From contig OY770021.1 of NCBI GenBank assembly GCA_963669315.1, positions 3,472,001-3,536,000 of the forward strand: DNA of 64,000 bases, read 5' to 3'. The translations under genes and the position numbers were made by a program. This document shows, piece by piece, positions 59,151-64,000 of the stretch; positions within the stretch are counted from its first letter, which is position 1; each line of letters begins with the position of its first letter. The notes under the pieces were generated by a model that saw only the letters and a program-made list of their open reading frames with translations, ran no database searches and was not told the origin of the DNA. Origin of the DNA: SZUA-547 sp963669315. GTDB taxonomy: Bacteria; Pseudomonadota; Alphaproteobacteria; Rhodobacterales; Rhodobacteraceae.

Positions 59151-59398
59151 AGGAGGTTCGGGGAATCTGAACAAGGGTGATAAGCGGCCTTTCCGCTCGC
59201 CATCGACATGGCAGGCGACCCAGATCCGCCCGCCATTTCCCAAATCGGGTATCGTGACGCTGCACTTTTCTCGTCAGAGAAATCGCATTGCCGAGGAATC
59301 GTGAAATCAAGCGGTCCTAACCATCTAGTAGCATCGTGGATCAGCCGAAACCGCAGTCGCCGCTTGACGGATGATGGCGCGGGAGCGCAGCTAGGGGG

Positions 59399-60073
59399 AT
59401 GAGCGACGTCATCAGTTTTCCCGGCCCGGCGACCCTAGTGGGCGGCGGCGCGATTGATCGAGCCGATTTCGAGGCTGCGCTCACATACGCCCCGCATATC
59501 ATCGCAGCAGATGGCGGCGCGAACGCCCTGCGCGCCTGGGGCGTGGCCGCGCATGCGGTTGTCGGCGATATGGATTCCGTTGAGCATCTGGAGGGCCATC
59601 GCTCGGCGGGCGCCGAAATCAGACACCTGTCCGAGCAGGACACCACTGATTTCGAAAAATGCCTCTACGCCACGGACGCGCCGTTTTACTTGGGCGTCGG
59701 TTTCATGGGACGACGCTTTGACCACTCGCTGGCCGCGCTGCATGTGCTGTTGCGCCGAGCCGAGCGTCGCGCGGCTCTGATCGCGGAAGAGGATGTGATC
59801 TTTCTGGCGCCGCGTATCTGGCGTGCGCGACTTGCGCCCGGCGCAAGGGTCTCCATCGTGCCGCTCAAGCCAGTGACAGCGCAACTCTCCGAGGGGCTAG
59901 AATACCCGCTGAAAGGGTTGCGTATGTCGATGGGCGAGCGTGTTGGAACGTCGAATAGCGCCGCCTCGAAAGATGTGATGGTGGAGTTCGATGGGGATGG
60001 CGCGGCGATTATGATTGAGAAACGGTTTCTAGGGGCCGCGGTCGACAGTGCGCTCAACAGGCCGGAAGATTGA
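59399..60073 (+). CDS. Thiamine diphosphokinase
   Basis: Makes thiamine diphosphate from thiamine and ATP. The 224-residue protein has the family features HIIAADGGANALRAWGV (near 35), AVVGDMDSVEHLEGH (near 55), SEQDTTDFEKCLYATDAPFY (near 79) and GVGFMGRRFDHSLAALHVLL, then the C-terminal thiamine-binding half with SIVPLKPVTAQLSEGLEYPL and MGERVGTSNSA. It overlaps the end of the convergent sdaA by 20 bp. No thiamine (TPP) riboswitch is visible upstream. Confidence 0.9.
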   Translation: MSDVISFPGPATLVGGGAIDRADFEAALTYAPHIIAADGGANALRAWGVAAHAVVGDMDSVEHLEGHRSAGAEIRHLSEQDTTDFEKCLYATDAPFYLGVGFMGRRFDHSLAALHVLLRRAERRAALIAEEDVIFLAPRIWRARLAPGARVSIVPLKPVTAQLSEGLEYPLKGLRMSMGERVGTSNSAASKDVMVEFDGDGAAIMIEKRFLGAAVDSALNRPED

Positions 60074-61466
60074 CCGCCAGGCCGCCCAGGCTCGTCTCTT
60101 TGTATTTATGGTTCATGTCGCGCCCTGTTTGGCGCATCGCCTCTACGCAATTGTCGAGCGGCATGAAATGACTCCCGTCGCCCCGCAGCGCCAGCGACGC
60201 GGCGGAGACGGCCTTGATTGCGCCAAGGCCATTGCGCTCGATGCAGGGCGCCTGCACAAGGCCCTGCGCCGGATCGCAGGTCATGCCCAGATGATGCTCC
60301 AACGCGATTTCCGCGGCGTTCTCGATCTGAGCGTTTGATCCGCCAAGCACTGCGCAGAATCCGGCCGCCGCCATGGCCGCCGCTGACCCGACCTCCGCCT
60401 GACAACCGCACTCGGCGCCGCTGATCGAGGCGTTGTGCTTGATGATCCCGCCAATCGCCGCCGCGGTCAGCAAATAGTCGTGCAACTTATCCTCGCGCGC
60501 TCCCACGCAGTGATCGAGGTAGTAGCGCGCCACCGCCGGAATAACGCCAGCGGCGCCATTGGTCGGCGCGGTCACGACGCGCCCGCCGGCGGCGTTCTCC
60601 TCATTCACAGCCATGGCGTAGACGCTGAGCCAATCGTTCGCCACATGCGGTTGTGCGGCGTTCAGGCCGCGCTCTTCGTCCAGCTGTTTGCGAATCGCTC
60701 CGGCGCGCCGCTTGATGCGGAGACCCCCGGGAAGCTCGCCTTCACCATTCAGCCCCCGGTCGATGCATGCGTTCATCGTGCTCCAGATGCGGTCGAGGCC
60801 TTGTTTAAGCCGCGCTTGGGGCATGACGACGCATTCGTTTGCCAGCTTCATCTCAGCGACCGAAAGGCTGGCGGCGCAGCCCATCTTCAACATCTCTTCA
60901 GCTGAGCCGAACGGGTATGGGCAACCGGCCTCCGCCTGCGCCGCGCCAAGTGAATCCGACTCGCGTCGAGTCGCTTCCAGCTCTTTCTCGGTCAGAACAA
61001 AGCCGCCGCCAATAGAGTAGTAGGTCTCCTTGAGAACCTGATGTCCGGCCGCGTCTCTCGCCTCCAGCACCATTCCGTTGGCGTGGCCGGGCAGGGGCGG
61101 GCCGTAGTCGAAAACGATGTCAGTTTCGGAATTGAAAGCGATATTCGGTAGTCCTTCCGGCGCGACTATCCTTTCTGCAGCCAAAGTTTTCAGGCGTGCA
61201 TCGGCCTCATCCGGGTCCAGCGTCTCAGGCGTTAGTCCCGCCAGTCCCAGCGTGACAGCGCGATCGGTTGCGTGACCTTTGCCGGTGAAGGCGAGTGAGC
61301 CGTGTAGGCGGCACATTAAATGAGCGGGCGGCCCAGAGCCGGGAATTCGCGCATCGCCTGCCCTGAGCAAGTTCAGAAAATGCGAGGCGGCCGACATCGG
61401 CCCCATCGTATGGGAACTGGACGGCCCGATTCCGATCTTGAATATTTCGAATACGCTTAGAAACAA
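60054..61466 (-). CDS. sdaA: L-serine ammonia-lyase (4Fe-4S)
   Basis: Turns L-serine into pyruvate and ammonia. The 470-residue single-chain form starts FLSVFEIFKIGIGPSSSHTM. The Fe-S and substrate parts are GCAASLSVAEMKLANE, APTNGAAGVIPAVARYYLDH, SGAECGCQAEVGSAAAMAAA and MTCDPAQGLVQAPCIERNG. I place the start at TTG 61464-61466: it has AAGGAG 6 bases before and matches the family beginning exactly. The in-frame ATG at 61907 would add 147 residues of Arg/Ser-rich sequence that overlap the divergent rpiA, clearly an artefact. Confidence 0.94.
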   Translation of the reverse strand: MFLSVFEIFKIGIGPSSSHTMGPMSAASHFLNLLRAGDARIPGSGPPAHLMCRLHGSLAFTGKGHATDRAVTLGLAGLTPETLDPDEADARLKTLAAERIVAPEGLPNIAFNSETDIVFDYGPPLPGHANGMVLEARDAAGHQVLKETYYSIGGGFVLTEKELEATRRESDSLGAAQAEAGCPYPFGSAEEMLKMGCAASLSVAEMKLANECVVMPQARLKQGLDRIWSTMNACIDRGLNGEGELPGGLRIKRRAGAIRKQLDEERGLNAAQPHVANDWLSVYAMAVNEENAAGGRVVTAPTNGAAGVIPAVARYYLDHCVGAREDKLHDYLLTAAAIGGIIKHNASISGAECGCQAEVGSAAAMAAAGFCAVLGGSNAQIENAAEIALEHHLGMTCDPAQGLVQAPCIERNGLGAIKAVSAASLALRGDGSHFMPLDNCVEAMRQTGRDMNHKYKETSLGGLAVNLPAC

Positions 61467-61602
61467 TGGCCTCTCCTTGGGGCGCCGTCGCCGTATTCTA
61501 TAGCGTCGTTTTCGGACGATTGGATCAGATTTCCTCCGTGACCTCGCCCACCCGCCGTTGTAGGACCAACGCAGCCACGAATTTCGGCAAAAGGATCCGG
61601 AA

Positions 61603-62340
61603 ATGACGCGAAAGCTCTCGCCGCAAGATCTCGCCAAAAAAGTCGCCGCTGAAGAAGCGCTGACTTTCGTCGAGTCGGGCATGAAGCTCGGTCTTGGAAC
61701 CGGGTCTACCGCGGCCCTCTTCGTGAAACTTCTGGGAGAGCGGGTGAGGAACGAGGGGCTTAAGGTTACCGGCGTCCCGACCTCAATCCGGACGGGAGAA
61801 TTAGCCGAGGCGTGCGGGATCAAGCTGACGACGCTGAACGAGGCGGGTTGGCTGGACATCACCATTGATGGCGCCGACGAGTTTGATGAAGAGCTTCGTT
61901 TGATCAAGGGCGGCGGGGGCGCGTTACTGCAGGAGAAGATCGTCGCCTGCGCGTCGGATCAGATGATCGTAATAGGCGATCTCTCCAAACAGGTGCGTGA
62001 GTTGGGCGCCTTTCCTCTGCCGGTCGAAGTCGTGCCTTTCGGGTGGCAGGTGACCGAAGCGCTGATCGCAGAAACCCTCGACGACTATGACGTCGATAGC
62101 AAGAAAATGACTCTGCGTCTGTTCAAGGACGAGCCGTTTCTCACTGATGAGGGAAATTTCATTCTCGATCTTCATCTGAGGCGAATCGGTGACCCGGAAG
62201 ATCTGGCGGCGGCGTTGAACTTGATTCCCGGCGTGATCGAGACGGGTCTGTTCATTAACGTCGCTGACGTGGTCGTGATCGGGCGGGAGGATGGAACCTC
62301 GGACATCATTGAATATGTCGATGATGAGGACAGCGATTAA
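61603..62340 (+). CDS. rpiA: Ribose-5-phosphate isomerase A
   Basis: Interconverts ribose 5-phosphate and ribulose 5-phosphate in the pentose phosphate path. The 245-residue protein has KLGLGTGSTAALFVKLLGER near residue 28, VTGVPTSIRTGELAEACGI, DITIDGADEFDEELRLIKGG (catalytic Asp and Glu) and GGGALLQEKIVACASDQMIV. Its C-terminus is acidic (EYVDDEDSD). It is followed after 51 bp by the glutathione reductase gene, which uses NADPH from the same path. Confidence 0.96.
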   Translation: MTRKLSPQDLAKKVAAEEALTFVESGMKLGLGTGSTAALFVKLLGERVRNEGLKVTGVPTSIRTGELAEACGIKLTTLNEAGWLDITIDGADEFDEELRLIKGGGGALLQEKIVACASDQMIVIGDLSKQVRELGAFPLPVEVVPFGWQVTEALIAETLDDYDVDSKKMTLRLFKDEPFLTDEGNFILDLHLRRIGDPEDLAAALNLIPGVIETGLFINVADVVVIGREDGTSDIIEYVDDEDSD

Positions 62341-62391
62341 TCGCCAGCGCGATGAATGATCGCCTATCACGCATGACCGGGAGCGATTCTG

Positions 62392-63747
62392 ATGGCTGAG
62401 TTCGACTATGACCTGTTCGTCATCGGTGGCGGCTCCGGCGGCGTAAGGGCCGCCCGCATGTCCGCCAATCACAGCGCAAAGGTTGCATTGGCCGAAGAAT
62501 ACCGCTTTGGCGGCACCTGCGTGATCCGCGGCTGCGTGCCGAAGAAATTGCTGGTCTACGCCTCTGGCTTTTCCGAGCATTTCGAGGATGCGGAAGGTTT
62601 TGGATGGAGCGTCGGTGAGCGCAGTTTTGACTGGGCCAAGTTGATCGCCGCCAAAGACCAGGAAATTGATCGACTGGAGAATATTTACCAATCCAACCTC
62701 TTAAACGCTGGCGTTGAGCTTTACCGCTCTCGGGCCACTGTCGTCGATCCGCACACAGTTGAGTTGGCGTCAGACGGCCGAAAAGTGACGGCCAAGCACA
62801 TATTGGTGGCTACCGGCGGAGGGCCTTTCGTCCCCGATCTCCCCGGTTCCGAATATGCGGGCACGTCGAACGACGCCTTCCATCTGGAGAACTTTCCGAA
62901 GCGAGTTATCGTCGTCGGCGGAGGATACATCGCGTGCGAGTTCGCCTGCATTTTCAAGGGACTGGGGGCGAAAGTTACGCAAATCTACAGGCGCGATGTA
63001 TTTCTGCGCGGCTTCGATATGGATGTTCGAAAGCACATGGCCGAGGCGATGAGTGCGAAGGGAATCGATATTCTCTTTAACTCGGACATCTCTGAAATTT
63101 CAGAGACTCCAGATGGTTACGCCGCAAAGTTGACGAATGGTGACGAGGTTGGGGCCGATTTCGTTATGTACGCCACAGGCCGTCGGCCCAATACCACGGG
63201 TATGGGGCTGGAGGCGGCAGGCGTCAGGCTGACCGCAAATGGCGCGGTCGAGGTCGACGCATGGTCGCAGAGTTCGGTTCCGTCGATCTATGCGGTCGGC
63301 GATGTGACGGACAGGCTCGCCCTGACGCCGGTGGCGATCCGCGAAGGCGCGGCGTTTGCAGATACGGTTTTCGCCGGCAATCCGACCAAGGCGGACCATT
63401 CAGACGTCGCGACGGCGGTGTTCACGCAACCCGAAATTGGCACGGTCGGCCTGACCGAGGAGGCGGCGCGGGCGGGATACGACGTCGAGGTTTATCGCTC
63501 CGTCTTCCGGCCCATGCTCAACACCCTCTCGGGCAGGGACGAGAAAATGCTGATGAAGCTGATCGTCGACAAGGCGTCGCGCCGGGTGCTGGGGCTTCAC
63601 GTCGTGGGCCATGGCGCAGGCGAGATGATTCAGCTGGCCGGAGTCGCGGTTAAGATGGGCGCGACCAAGGAAGATTTCGACCGCACCGTGGCGGTGCATC
63701 CAACTGCGGCTGAAGAGCTGGTCACAATGCGGGATCCGATCTCTTGA
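62392..63747 (+). CDS. gor: Glutathione-disulfide reductase
   Basis: Reduces oxidised glutathione with NADPH. The 451-residue flavoprotein has the FAD fold FVIGGGSGGVRAARMSAN, the redox pair Cys43/Cys48 in GGTCVIRGCVPKKLLVYAS, the NAD(P)H fold RVIVVGGGYIACEFACIF, FAD motif SIYAVGDVTDRLALTPVAI and the C-terminal interface His-Glu in VAVHPTAAEELVTMR. It lies in the same direction as rpiA before it and hflK behind. Confidence 0.95.
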   Translation: MAEFDYDLFVIGGGSGGVRAARMSANHSAKVALAEEYRFGGTCVIRGCVPKKLLVYASGFSEHFEDAEGFGWSVGERSFDWAKLIAAKDQEIDRLENIYQSNLLNAGVELYRSRATVVDPHTVELASDGRKVTAKHILVATGGGPFVPDLPGSEYAGTSNDAFHLENFPKRVIVVGGGYIACEFACIFKGLGAKVTQIYRRDVFLRGFDMDVRKHMAEAMSAKGIDILFNSDISEISETPDGYAAKLTNGDEVGADFVMYATGRRPNTTGMGLEAAGVRLTANGAVEVDAWSQSSVPSIYAVGDVTDRLALTPVAIREGAAFADTVFAGNPTKADHSDVATAVFTQPEIGTVGLTEEAARAGYDVEVYRSVFRPMLNTLSGRDEKMLMKLIVDKASRRVLGLHVVGHGAGEMIQLAGVAVKMGATKEDFDRTVAVHPTAAEELVTMRDPIS

Positions 63748-63910
63748 GTGCGGGTGGACGCAAGAATTGCGCAGGTTTGGCCGCTGACTTGATGCGCGCA
63801 GCCACAGCGCCACTTAGAAAAGGCGAGAACCGGTTTGCGCCGCGCGGCGGCGCAGAGTAAACCGACCCGTCAATCTGCCTCTTGGCGGTCAGTGCAAGGA
63901 TGGAGACCGA

Positions 63911-64000
63911 ATGCCCTGGAGCAATAAACCCGGCGGCGGCCCCTGGGGGGGCGGCGGCGACGGCGGCAAGAACGGCGGCGGCGGAGATCGCGGTCCGTGG
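63911..64000 (+). CDS. hflK: HflK protease modulator, N-terminus only
   Basis: Thirty codons are visible at the right edge: PWSNKPGGGPWGGGGDGGKN and on to RGPW. This glycine-, Pro- and Trp-rich opening is the characteristic N-terminus of alphaproteobacterial HflK, the membrane partner of HflC that modulates the FtsH protease. The rest is outside the window. Confidence 0.8.
   Translation, partial: MPWSNKPGGGPWGGGGDGGKNGGGGDRGPW

Noticed and set aside
61467..61907. 147-residue N-terminal extension of the serine dehydratase
   Set aside because: It is Arg/Ser-rich antisense of rpiA, while TTG 61466 has a perfect ribosome binding site and the family N-terminus.

Overview
The window looks like chromosome from a marine-type alphaproteobacterium. 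Several markers point that way: a Usg-family protein, a B12-dependent class II ribonucleotide reductase with a C-terminal zinc ribbon, a TrgB-type Nudix protein next to cysK, an OlsB-type ornithine acyltransferase, a gene-transfer-agent head-spike pair, and the glycine-rich start of hflK at the right edge. The genus cannot be read from the sequence. High GC and compact spacing fit this group.

Layout. 1-3342: one end of an integrative element, all on the minus strand (P4-type integrase, a hypothetical protein translationally coupled to it, AlpA-type excisionase/regulator, small element proteins). 3343-3708: noncoding. 3709-10743: a giant secreted RTX/cadherin/subtilisin gene, now split by two frame breaks and containing ten almost identical 306-bp repeats. 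10982-13382: an IS3-family remnant fused to two truncated genes, a WecA-like sugar-phosphate transferase and a GGDEF-like membrane protein. 13516-25402: mostly core genes, namely SIMPL protein, Usg, a cyclopropane-fatty-acid-synthase-like enzyme, a tellurite-locus-like trio (TrgA-like, TrgB-like Nudix fusion, CysK), MscS channel, SseA, GNAT and an EF-G-like GTPase. 25556-26248: a decayed class III nucleotide cyclase. 26460-30483: nrdJ with candidate NrdR boxes in front and a strong terminator behind. 30501-33895: a small lipoprotein, then a GTA head-spike cassette. 34037-47438: housekeeping genes (UbiH-like, HAD nucleotidase, MsrB, OlsB, esterase, gamma-glutamyltransferase, MoaA, lipoprotein, GlmS-GlmU, Gph, QueC, YhhQ-like transporter).

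47588-54420: a tRNA-Val(CAC) gene whose 3' end is duplicated 6.5 kb downstream, bounding a genomic island. Each tRNA end is followed by a related, broken integrase start. The island carries one very large gene, about 1586 codons, whose C-terminus is a WHH-type HNH nuclease like those of polymorphic toxins; no immunity gene is visible beside it. A decayed phage terminase small subunit lies behind the toxin. This is the best candidate in the window for an undescribed system.

54839-64000: an ABC export set (ATPase, FtsX-type permease, HlyD-type adaptor), thiamine diphosphokinase, L-serine dehydratase with a TTG start, RpiA, glutathione reductase and the start of hflK.

Links between genes: GlmS and GlmU work in the same UDP-GlcNAc pathway. 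QueC and the YhhQ-like carrier both concern queuosine precursors. The TrgA/TrgB/CysK order resembles the Rhodobacter sphaeroides tellurite-resistance locus. OrfA, GGDEF and WecA-like pieces record one IS-linked deletion.
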